The position numbers were made by a program, and so were the translations under genes. A stretch of DNA of 64,000 nt from Azospirillum fermentarium (GTDB taxonomy: Bacteria; Pseudomonadota; Alphaproteobacteria; Azospirillales; Azospirillaceae): the NCBI RefSeq assembly GCF_025961205.1, contig NZ_JAOQNH010000002.1, forward strand, positions 705,501-769,500, in the 5' to 3' direction. Under the pieces are notes generated by a model that was not told the DNA's origin, searched no databases, and worked only from the letters and a program-made list of their open reading frames with translations. This document shows positions 56,627 through 64,000 of this stretch, one piece after another; the first letter of the stretch is position 1; each line of letters opens with the position of its first letter.

Positions 56627-57829
56627 TTGCGCGCGAAGAACCGCACCACAGGACAACAGGGGCGACGGGGCTGGCGGCGGATGCTGCGGCTGGTCTTCGT
56701 GCTGATCTGGCTGGGCGTGCTGGTGGCCCTGTGGCCCTTTCTGCTGGCAGCAGGGGTGGAGGCCGGGCTGGCGGCGGCGGGCTGGCCCGGCATGACCGCC
56801 GCCGTGGCCGAGACCGGCCTGTCCCGCACCGCCGTCACCCTGCGCCCCGATGGCTGGCGCGGGCAGCCGGTGACCGTGGCGGTGGACCATCCGTGGTCCG
56901 ATCTGCTGCGGGATGGCAAGGTGCGGCTGTCGGTGGCCGTCCCCGATCTCGCCGCCGTGCCCTTTCCCCCCGCCTGGGGCCTGCGGGCCGCCGCCGGGCG
57001 GCTGACCTACGGCGGTACCATCGTCTGGACCGGCGGACGGCTGGACGGGGAGGGGGAGGCCACCATCACGGGTGCCGCCGGGCAGGCGGCGGGCCTGGAT
57101 GTGGCCGGGTTGTCGGGGCGGGTGCCGCTGTCGGGTCTCAATCCCCCCGCCATTCCCGACGACACCGCGCTGACCGCCGAACGGGTGGACGCCGGCACCG
57201 TGCTGACCGACGCGGAGGTGGTGTTCGGCCTGCGCCGCAACGGCAAGATTCCGGTGACGAAGGTGGAGGCGGCGTGGGCCGGCGGGCGGCTGCTGACCCG
57301 CCCCTTCGTGATCAGCCCCGACGGCCCCGCCGCCGCCCTGACGCTGGAGGTGGTGGGGGTGGACGTGGCCGCGGTGCTGGCCCTGGCCGAGGTGCCGGGG
57401 CTGGAGGGCACGGGCGCCCTGTCGGGCCGGGTGCCCATGGTGCTGCACGGCGAGCAGTTGCGCATCGAAAGCGGCAAACTCGCCGCCGATGAGCCGGGCC
57501 TGATCCGTTACGACCCCGCCCGCGCGCCCCGCGGCGCGCTGCAGGCGGAGGGGGAGACGCCGGTGGGAGCGGTGCTGAAGGCGCTCAGCGATTTCCGTTA
57601 CGAGACGCTGGAGATGCTGCTGGACGGCACGCTGGGGGACGAGATGGCCGCCCGGCTGGTCATCCGCGGCGCCAATCCCGCATTCTATGATGGCACGCCG
57701 GTGGCGCTGACCCTTAATCTCAGCGGGGCGCTGGACCGGGTGCTCCGCCGGGGGATCGACGCCTACCGCCTGCCTCAGCGGCTGGGGGAAGGGGCGGCGG
57801 CCCGGCAGGCGAAACCCAAGGGGCAATGA
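56627..57829 (+). CDS. Short YdbH-like periplasmic-spanning (AsmA-fold) protein
   Basis: 400 residues from TTG 56627 (GGGGGA upstream); ATG 56681 is the main alternative. One N-terminal membrane helix (LRLVFVLIWLGVLVALWPFLLAAGV), then a beta-rich body. The C-terminal part (FRYETLEMLLDGTLGDEMAARLVIRGANPAFYDGTPVALTLNLSG) matches the end of YdbH, the inner-membrane bridge partner of YnbE and YdbL. E. coli YdbH is about 880 residues; this is less than half. The next two genes encode the YnbE- and YdbL-like partners, which supports the call. Role: intermembrane phospholipid transport, by analogy. Confidence 0.75.
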   Translation: MRAKNRTTGQQGRRGWRRMLRLVFVLIWLGVLVALWPFLLAAGVEAGLAAAGWPGMTAAVAETGLSRTAVTLRPDGWRGQPVTVAVDHPWSDLLRDGKVRLSVAVPDLAAVPFPPAWGLRAAAGRLTYGGTIVWTGGRLDGEGEATITGAAGQAAGLDVAGLSGRVPLSGLNPPAIPDDTALTAERVDAGTVLTDAEVVFGLRRNGKIPVTKVEAAWAGGRLLTRPFVISPDGPAAALTLEVVGVDVAAVLALAEVPGLEGTGALSGRVPMVLHGEQLRIESGKLAADEPGLIRYDPARAPRGALQAEGETPVGAVLKALSDFRYETLEMLLDGTLGDEMAARLVIRGANPAFYDGTPVALTLNLSGALDRVLRRGIDAYRLPQRLGEGAAARQAKPKGQ

Positions 57830-58089
57830 GGATGGGGGAAACGGTGCGGTACGGATATGCGGGTCTGGCGGCGGTGACGCTCACCTTCGGGCTGGGCGGC
57901 TGCACGCCCACGGTGAAGGTGGAGGTTCCCGACAAGCCCATCGAGATCAACCTGAACATCCGCATCGAACAGGAGGTGCGGGTGAAGGTGGAACGGGATC
58001 TGGACGACGCCATCCGCAGCGACCCGGCCCTGTTCGGCCTGCCGCCCGCCACCGTGGCCCCCGCGGTCAAGGGAAAGGAAAAGTCATGA
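57826..58089 (+). CDS. YnbE-like lipoprotein
   Basis: 87 residues from the ATGA overlap at 57826. The N-terminal LAAVTLTFGLGGC is a lipobox (LGGC), predicting a mature lipoprotein starting at the Cys. The conserved body CTPTVKVEVPDKPIEINLNIRIEQEVRVKVERDLDD closely follows the YnbE pattern. YnbE pairs with YdbH by beta-strand addition at the outer membrane. Its stop overlaps the YdbL-like start (ATGA at 58086-58089). Confidence 0.88.
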   Translation: MRMGETVRYGYAGLAAVTLTFGLGGCTPTVKVEVPDKPIEINLNIRIEQEVRVKVERDLDDAIRSDPALFGLPPATVAPAVKGKEKS

Positions 58090-58427
58090 CACCGACGTTC
58101 CGGCGCATCGCCGCCGCTGCCGCCCTGGCGCTGCTGTCCCTCGCCACCCCGGCCCACGCCGACGACGCCCTGGCCGCGGCCAAGGCGGCGGGGCAGGCGG
58201 GGGAGCGGCCCGACGGGCTGGTGGCCGCCCGGCCCGGTGCGCCCGCCGCGGTGGAAACCCTGGTGGGGACGGTAAACGCCGCCCGTCTGTCCCGTTACCG
58301 CGCCATTGCCGCCCAGAACGGCACGGCGCTCGATTCGGTGCAGGCGCTGGCGGGCAAGGAGCTGATCGCCCGCACCCCCGCCGGCCAGTATGTGATGGGC
58401 GCCGACGGCCAGTGGATTCGGAAATAG
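58086..58427 (+). CDS. YdbL-like periplasmic protein (DUF1318)
   Basis: 113 residues with a signal peptide (RIAAAAALALLSLATPAHA-DDAL). The mature part (AKAAGQAGERPDGLVAARP, NAARLSRYRAIAAQNGT, LAGKELIARTPAGQYVMGADGQWIRK) fits DUF1318/YdbL, which assists YdbH and YnbE. It is the third gene of the trio, overlapping the YnbE-like gene by 4 nt. The next gene starts 4 nt after its stop. Confidence 0.9.
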   Translation: MTPTFRRIAAAAALALLSLATPAHADDALAAAKAAGQAGERPDGLVAARPGAPAAVETLVGTVNAARLSRYRAIAAQNGTALDSVQALAGKELIARTPAGQYVMGADGQWIRK

Positions 58428-58431
58428 CCCG

Positions 58432-60477
58432 GTGCCCGCCCCGTCCCTGATGCAGGCGGAGGCCGACCGCGCCGCCGGGCGGTTCGACGCGGCTCTGGCC
58501 GGCTACCGCGCCGTGCTGGCCGCCGACCCGGCGGTGGAGGCGGCGCTGACCGGCCTGTGCGCCACCCTCGACGCCCTCAACCGCTCCGGCACGCCGGAGG
58601 AGGCCGTGGCCCGCAGCAACTTCGCCGAGGGGCTGCGCCGCCGGGGCCGGGTGGCGGAGGCGGAGGCCCACCACCGCGCCGCCCTGGGCTGGTTGCCGGA
58701 TTTCGGCGGCATCCATTTCAATCTGGCGGTGCTGCTCCAGGCTGGCGGACGGCTGGAGGAGGCCGCCGGCCATTACGGCGAGGCCGCACGGCTGATGCCC
58801 CGCTTCGCCCCCGCCGTCGCCAACCTGGGCACCGTGGCGCGGGATCTCGGGCGGCTGGACGCGGCGGAGGCGGCGTTCCGCAGCGCCCTCACCCTTGATG
58901 CCGGCCTGACGGCGGCGTGGGTCGGGCTGGGTGGGGTGGCCCGCAGCCGGGGGGATGACGCCCGCGCCGTGGCCCTGTGGCGGGCGGCGGCGGCCCTGGC
59001 CCCGGCGCTGGCGGAAATCCACGCCAACCTGGGTGTCTCGTTGAAGGATCTGGGGCGGGGGGAGGAGGCGCTGGCCGCCTTTGCCCGCGCGCTCAATGCC
59101 GGGCTTTCCGACGAGGGCGGCGTGCTGGCGCAACTGGTGCAGCAGCGCCGCCACCTGTGCCGCTGGGACGGGCTGGAGCCGCTGTCGCGCCGGCTGACCG
59201 GCTTGGCCGGCACCTCCCGCCAGATCCACCCGTGGATCTTTCTGGGCCAGGGGGCGGGGCCGGCGGCGGAACGGGCGTGCGCCGAGGCGTACGCCGCGTG
59301 GCGTACCCGCACCGTGACGCCCTTGCCCGCTGCCGCTCCCCGCGTAGCGGACGGAACGGTCCGGCTGGGCTACCTGTCCGCCGATTTCCACGAGCACGCG
59401 ACCGCCGTCCTGCTGGCCGAGGTGATCGAGCGCCACGACCGCCGCCGGTTCCACGTGGCCGCCTATTCCTACGGCCCCGACGACGGCGGGCCGATGCGGG
59501 CGCGGTTGCGGCGGGGGTTCGACGCCTTTCACGACATCGCCGCCCTGTCCCACGCCGACGCCGCCCGCAAGATCCGCGCCGACGGCATCGACATCCTGAT
59601 CGATCTGAAGGGCTTCACCCAGGGTGCCCGGCCCGAGATCCCGGCCCACCGCCCGGCCCCGGTGCAGGTGCAATGGCTGGGCTATCCCGGCACCATGGGG
59701 GCTGGCTTCATCGACTACATCATCGGTGATGCCATCGTGACGCCGCCGGGGTGTGAATCCGGCTACCGCGAGCGCATCGTCCGGCTGCCCCATTGCTACC
59801 AGCCCAACGACCGCACCCGCCCCATTACCCCGCCGCTGGGGCGGGCGGCCTGCGGCCTGCCGGCGGACGGGGTGGTGTTCTGCGCCTTCAACGCGCTCTA
59901 TAAGATCACGCCAGTGCGGTTCGCCTTGTGGATGGACATCCTGCGGGCGGTGCCGGGGTCGGTGCTGTGGCTGCTGGCCGGGCCGGCCCCGGCCATGGAG
60001 TCCCTGCGCACCGCCGCCCGGTCCCACGGGGTGGACGGTGATCGGCTGGTCTTCGCCGCCCGCCGCCCCCTGGCGGCGTATCTCGGGCTGTTCACCCTGG
60101 CCGACCTGTTCCTCGACACCCACCCGGTGGGCGCCCACACCACGGCCAGCGATGCCCTGTGGGCCGGGCTGCCGGTGCTGACCCACCTGGGTCCGGGCTT
60201 CGCCGCGCGGGTGGCCGCCAGCCTGCTGCACGCGGTGGGGTTGCCCGACCTGGCGCTGGCGACGGCGGAGGATTACCGCGCCGCCGCCATCCGGCTGGGG
60301 CATGACGCCGCCGAACGGGCCGCCCTGTGTGCCCGGCTGGCGCGGCAGCGGGACCGGGCGCCGCTGTTCGACACACCCCGCTTCACCCACGGGCTGGAGG
60401 TGGCCTTCGCCCACATGGCCGCCCTTCACCGCAGCGGACAGGGGCCGCAGGGTTTCGAGCTTGAACCCTTGGGGTGA
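58432..60477 (+). CDS. TPR-containing SPINDLY/OGT-like glycosyltransferase (GT41)
   Basis: 681 residues from GTG 58432. The first ~230 residues are tetratricopeptide repeats (LAGYRAVLAADPAVEAAL, YGEAARLMPRFAPAVANLGTVARDLG). The C-terminal ~380 residues are the Glyco_transf_41 domain: GYLSADFHEHATA with the catalytic-region His, PVQVQWLGYPGTMG, FCAFNALYKITPVRFALWMDIL and DTHPVGAHTTASDALWAGLPVLT. Eukaryotic relatives attach GlcNAc or fucose to Ser/Thr of proteins; bacterial members are little studied. Substrate unknown. It is read with the YdbL-like gene 4 nt upstream. Confidence 0.88.
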   Translation: MPAPSLMQAEADRAAGRFDAALAGYRAVLAADPAVEAALTGLCATLDALNRSGTPEEAVARSNFAEGLRRRGRVAEAEAHHRAALGWLPDFGGIHFNLAVLLQAGGRLEEAAGHYGEAARLMPRFAPAVANLGTVARDLGRLDAAEAAFRSALTLDAGLTAAWVGLGGVARSRGDDARAVALWRAAAALAPALAEIHANLGVSLKDLGRGEEALAAFARALNAGLSDEGGVLAQLVQQRRHLCRWDGLEPLSRRLTGLAGTSRQIHPWIFLGQGAGPAAERACAEAYAAWRTRTVTPLPAAAPRVADGTVRLGYLSADFHEHATAVLLAEVIERHDRRRFHVAAYSYGPDDGGPMRARLRRGFDAFHDIAALSHADAARKIRADGIDILIDLKGFTQGARPEIPAHRPAPVQVQWLGYPGTMGAGFIDYIIGDAIVTPPGCESGYRERIVRLPHCYQPNDRTRPITPPLGRAACGLPADGVVFCAFNALYKITPVRFALWMDILRAVPGSVLWLLAGPAPAMESLRTAARSHGVDGDRLVFAARRPLAAYLGLFTLADLFLDTHPVGAHTTASDALWAGLPVLTHLGPGFAARVAASLLHAVGLPDLALATAEDYRAAAIRLGHDAAERAALCARLARQRDRAPLFDTPRFTHGLEVAFAHMAALHRSGQGPQGFELEPLG

Positions 60478-60566
60478 AGGGGGTGCGCCTTCAGGGCGGC
60501 AACGCCCGCTTAACAGTCCCTTTCCCGGGGCGGGAGAGGGGGATCACCCGGTTTTGCCCACCCGTA

Positions 60567-63500
60567 TCACAGCCGGTGAACCCGGACCGCCCCGGCGGGC
60601 AGGCAGGCGGCGGCGGTGTCCAGCACCGAGCGGTGATGGGTGAACAGCACCACCTGGGTGTGGGCGCCCAATTCGGCCAAGGCGTGCAGGCCCGGCACCG
60701 TGCGCTGGTCGTCCGAGGTGATGAACAGATCGTCGGCGATGAAGGGCAGCGGTTCCTTCTCCGCCGCGTACTGTTCGATGGCGGCGATGCGCAGGGCCAG
60801 GAAAAGCTGATCCCGCGTGCCCTCGCTCATGCCATCCACCAGGCAGGTGGTGCCGTCGGCGCGGCGGGCCTGGAGCACCGGGCGGTTGTTCTTGCCGTAA
60901 TCGGGCTCCAGCCCGGTGATCGGGTTGCCGGACCCGGCGGCGATGGCGGCCAAGAGGCCGCTGGCCCGCGTCAGCAGCGGCTGCTGGTTGGTGGCGCGGT
61001 AGCGCTCCACCGCCTGGGCCAGCAGCAGGGAGGCCGCGCGCAGGCGCATCCAGTGGCGGGCGTGCTCGCCCATGGCGCGGGCGGCGTCGCGGGCCTGCCA
61101 TTCCGCCTCTCCCCCGCCGCGGGCCGAGCGCAGGGTGTGCAGCCGCTGGTCGGTCAGGGCCTGGGTGCGGGTGGCCTCGTCCTTGCGGTGGAGCAGGCGC
61201 TTTTCCTCTTCGTCCAGGTCCAGCGCCTGGGCGTTCAGGGTGTCGGGGTCCAGACCCGCCGCTTCCCGCCGCAGCTCCTCTTCCGGCTGGCCGCCGCCGG
61301 CCTCGGCCAGGGCGGCGCGGCAGCGGACGATGTCCCGTTCCGCCGTGCGCACGGCGGCGGCGGCGCGGGCCAGGGTTACGGCGTCGTCATCCGGCCCCAG
61401 CCCGTGGCGGGCGCGCAAGGAATCCAGCGCCTGCGCCGCATCGCGGGCGGTGACGGCGGCGGCGTCCAGGGCGGTTTTCGCATCGCCCGCGCGCTTGTCC
61501 ACCTGCCGGCGGTGGGTGTCGCGGGTCTGGGCCGCCTCCAGCCGCCGCACGGCCTCGGCCATGATCTCCAGCCCGTCGCGGCCCGCCAGGTCGTCCAGCG
61601 CCGGGGCCGCCTGGGCCACCAGCGCCGTCACGGCGGCGGCGAAGGCCTCATCCTCGGCCTCCAGAGCGTCCAGGCGGCGGTGGCGGTCCTGCTGGCGGGT
61701 GACGGCGGCGCGGATGTCGTCCCACAGGGCCAGCGCCGCCGCGGCTTCGGCCACCGTGGCGCCCGCGGGCAGGCCGAGGGCCGGCATGGCCTGCGCCCAC
61801 TCCCGCTCCCATTTCTGAAGTGCGGCATCGGCGGCGCCCATGTCCCGCTCCGCCGCCCCCACCTCGCGTTCATGGGCCTGATGGTCCCGGCGCAGCGTGT
61901 CCAGCGCGCCGCGCCGCTTGGTGGCGGTATCGACGGCGGCCCGCAGAACGGCGGCGCTGCTGTCGGCGGGCAGACCCAGCGCCAGGGCCGCGGCCCGGCG
62001 GTGGGATGCTGCCCGGTCATGACGTTCCGCGGCGCCGGCCGCCTCGGCGCCGGCCAGCCGGGCGGCGTCGGCCAGCCGCAGCACCGCGTCCTTGCGCCCC
62101 AGCCAGCGGGCCATGGCGCCGGGGGCGGCGGGGATGAGGCCGGCGGGCGCCCACAGGCCGTTCCATGCCCGGTCCCACGCCGCGGTGCGGGCGGCGATGG
62201 CGGCACGCTCGGTCTCCGCCGCGTCCCGCTTCATCCGCGCTTCCAGGCGCTGGCGGGACAGGGTGGCGAAACGGGCGATGCGGTTGGCCTCCCGCTCCCG
62301 CCGGTCGGCCAGGGAGTCGGCGGCGGCCACCGCCTCTTCGTAGCGGGCGGGCAGGGCAGGGTCGCCGGGGGCGGTGCGCAGGGCACGCCACAGCCGGTCG
62401 CGCTCCCGCCGCGCCTCCATCACCGCGTCGGGGGTGGGGACGGAGCCGGCGGCCTCGATCTCCGCCAGATCCGCCGCCAACCGGTCGTGCAGGGCGGCGG
62501 CCTCGTCGCGCCCGCTCTCCTTGCGGGTGTGGGCATCGTCCAGGGCGGCGCGTTCGCGCTCCCGCTCCGCCACCGTCTCGGCGTCGGGGAAGGGGGCGGC
62601 GGCCAGGGCGTCCAGCCCCATCGTCCACAGGTCCAGCCGGGCCAGCGCCTGGTCCACCGCGGCAGCGGCCAGGGACTGGCGCTGGCGGGCGGCGGCCAGC
62701 GCCTCGGCGGTATCGCCCAGCCGGGCGGCCTCGTCCAGGGCGGCCGCCGCGTCCGCGGGGTCGGCGGCGGTGGCGGCCTCGGCCAGCGCGGCGGCGGAGG
62801 CGGCGGCGCGGGCCGTGGCCTCCTCGTGGCGGCGGCGGGCGGCGGCCTGGGCGGTGGCGAGATCCTTGCGCCGCTCCATCCGCTCCCGTACCCCGGCGGT
62901 CAGGGGGGCGGAGGGAATGCGCGGCCCGATCCCGTCCACCGGGACGGGCAGGCCCAGCGCCTGGACCAGGGCCGCCAGATGCTCCTGTCCGGCCTTCCAT
63001 TCCTGATGGATGACGGGCTTTTCGCGGCGGCTGCCGGCGATGGCGCCGCCCATCTGGTGCAGCCGGCGGATCTCCTCGGCCAGGGCCGGCAGCGGGCCGG
63101 GATCGCCGCAGCCGGCCAGTTCCACGGCCAGCCCGTCCCACGCCGTTTGCGCGCGGGCCAGGGCGTCGGCGGCGCCGGTGGCGGCGGTGGCGGCGGCACG
63201 CCAGTCATCCTCGAACCCCTCGGGCAGATCGGGCACGGTGCCGAGGGCTGCCCGTGCCACCAGCACGCCGTCCAGCGCCGCCAGGGCCGGCAACACCCGC
63301 AGCAGCCGGTGGATGCGGTGGCGGCGGGCGCGCACGTCCGACAGGATGCCGGCCACCTCGTCCCCGATGGCGCGGGCGGCGGCGGCGTCCTTTTGCGCCT
63401 GATGCCATTCCTGTTCCGAGCGGCCCTCGGCCTTCAGCCGGTCCTGGGCCTCCTTGAAGCTTTCCAGGGCCTGATTGAGCCGGCGGCTTTTCGCTTGCCG

Positions 63501-64000
63501 GCCCAACGAGGCGATGGCGTCCGCCTCCGCCTCCAGCGCGTCCAGCAGGCGCATGGCGCCGCTGAGGCCGCTGCCGGCTTCGAACAGCAGCCGGGCCAGA
63601 TCGCCGCCGTCCTCCAGCATGGCCCGGCCCCCCTGGCGCAGGCGGGCGTGGTCCAGGCCGAACATGCGCTCGAACACATCCCGGCCGGCGTCGCCCAGGA
63701 AGGGGGGCAGGGTGCGGGCGGCATCCTCCAGCACCTCGCCGCCGCCGGTGCGCACCAGGATCTTGCCGTCGTTCTTCTTGCGCCGCTGAAAGCTGAGCCG
63801 TGCGCCGCCGCGGCTGACCAGCGTGCCGCTGACCGCCAGCGGGTCGTTGCCGTAGCGGAACTTGTACGGGGTGCTGCGGGGGAAGCCGAACAGGAAATCG
63901 CCGATGGCCGACAGGGTGGTGGATTTCCCCGCCTCGTTGGGGCCGTGGACGATGTGCAGCCGCACGTCATCCCCCGACAGGTCGAAATCCCTTTCCTTGA
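60567..64000 (-). CDS. YhaN-type AAA ATPase (SMC/SbcC-like), 5' end beyond window
   Basis: At least 1143 residues; the frame remains open through the right edge (ERDFDLSGDDVRLHIVHGPNE), so the start lies outside. Walker A HGPNEAGKSTT near the N-terminus, a long Ala/Arg/Glu-rich coiled coil, and at the C-terminus the ABC signature MSEGTRDQLFLALR, Walker B PFIADDLF and H-loop LFTHH. This matches YhaN, whose partner YhaO is an SbcD-like nuclease probably encoded just to the right. Likely role: DNA end processing or repair. The tract has very biased codons and long antisense shadow frames. Confidence 0.88.
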   Translation of the reverse strand, partial: KERDFDLSGDDVRLHIVHGPNEAGKSTTLSAIGDFLFGFPRSTPYKFRYGNDPLAVSGTLVSRGGARLSFQRRKKNDGKILVRTGGGEVLEDAARTLPPFLGDAGRDVFERMFGLDHARLRQGGRAMLEDGGDLARLLFEAGSGLSGAMRLLDALEAEADAIASLGRQAKSRRLNQALESFKEAQDRLKAEGRSEQEWHQAQKDAAAARAIGDEVAGILSDVRARRHRIHRLLRVLPALAALDGVLVARAALGTVPDLPEGFEDDWRAAATAATGAADALARAQTAWDGLAVELAGCGDPGPLPALAEEIRRLHQMGGAIAGSRREKPVIHQEWKAGQEHLAALVQALGLPVPVDGIGPRIPSAPLTAGVRERMERRKDLATAQAAARRRHEEATARAAASAAALAEAATAADPADAAAALDEAARLGDTAEALAAARQRQSLAAAAVDQALARLDLWTMGLDALAAAPFPDAETVAERERERAALDDAHTRKESGRDEAAALHDRLAADLAEIEAAGSVPTPDAVMEARRERDRLWRALRTAPGDPALPARYEEAVAAADSLADRREREANRIARFATLSRQRLEARMKRDAAETERAAIAARTAAWDRAWNGLWAPAGLIPAAPGAMARWLGRKDAVLRLADAARLAGAEAAGAAERHDRAASHRRAAALALGLPADSSAAVLRAAVDTATKRRGALDTLRRDHQAHEREVGAAERDMGAADAALQKWEREWAQAMPALGLPAGATVAEAAAALALWDDIRAAVTRQQDRHRRLDALEAEDEAFAAAVTALVAQAAPALDDLAGRDGLEIMAEAVRRLEAAQTRDTHRRQVDKRAGDAKTALDAAAVTARDAAQALDSLRARHGLGPDDDAVTLARAAAAVRTAERDIVRCRAALAEAGGGQPEEELRREAAGLDPDTLNAQALDLDEEEKRLLHRKDEATRTQALTDQRLHTLRSARGGGEAEWQARDAARAMGEHARHWMRLRAASLLLAQAVERYRATNQQPLLTRASGLLAAIAAGSGNPITGLEPDYGKNNRPVLQARRADGTTCLVDGMSEGTRDQLFLALRIAAIEQYAAEKEPLPFIADDLFITSDDQRTVPGLHALAELGAHTQVVLFTHHRSVLDTAAACLPAGAVRVHRL

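Noticed and set aside
56627..57829. DUF2125 protein
   Set aside because: The C-terminal motif and the YnbE- and YdbL-like genes immediately downstream identify a YdbH-type protein instead.

Overview
The window is high-GC bacterial chromosome with dense, short-spaced operons, frequent 4-nt stop/start overlaps and many long antisense shadow ORFs. The histidine block order (hisB-hisH-GNAT-hisA-hisF-hisE-HIT protein), the meta-cleavage lig genes and several hemerythrins suggest an alphaproteobacterium of the Rhodospirillales (Azospirillum-like). That placement is inference from gene content; no rRNA or tRNA gene was seen.

Region 1 (1-20601) is a catabolic island for lignin-derived aromatics. Positions 1-3464 carry the lower protocatechuate 4,5-cleavage pathway: an aldolase tail, a GalD/LigU isomerase, LigI, and the LigA and LigB subunits. 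An AraC regulator (minus strand) is divergent from a cytochrome P450, its [2Fe-2S] ferredoxin and its ferredoxin reductase (4730-7510). Next come a branched-chain-type ABC uptake system with a fused permease-ATPase (7760-12540) and a tandem UspA protein. The last block holds an enoyl-CoA hydratase, feruloyl-CoA synthetase, SDR dehydrogenase, MarR repressor, acyl-CoA dehydrogenase and an amidohydrolase of the beta-ketoacyl-CoA hydrolase type. Three near-identical palindromes (TGTTAT-N5-AT[A/G]ACA) lie before the transporter, before the hydratase and between the MarR gene and the acyl-CoA dehydrogenase. They read as one MarR regulon. The set would import hydroxycinnamates, activate them to CoA thioesters and shorten the side chain by hydration, oxidation and hydrolysis to hydroxybenzoates, which can feed protocatechuate cleavage.

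Region 2 (20618-28480) holds the histidine cluster on the minus strand, a nucleoside-gate membrane protein, two hemerythrin-type proteins, a Fic-fold protein with a destroyed active-site motif, and apt.

Region 3 (28656-37999) holds an MCE-type lipid ABC system (STAS-permease fusion, ATPase, MCE protein, auxiliary lipoprotein), a His-rich unknown, a DUF2336 protein, a TerC-family protein, a DUF3618 protein with a YihY-family protein, and an XRE-cupin regulator coupled to a GNAT.

Region 4 (38333-64000) holds ppdK, a third hemerythrin, a glycosyltransferase, typA, and tamA and tamB separated by an alcohol dehydrogenase plus a Tat-exported molybdenum hydroxylase. It continues with a periplasmic cyclophilin, a YdbH-YnbE-YdbL-like trio with an unusually short YdbH, a SPINDLY/OGT-like protein and a YhaN-type SMC-like ATPase cut by the window edge. 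Envelope lipid transport is a second theme: MCE, TamAB and YdbH-YnbE-YdbL all lie within 30 kb.
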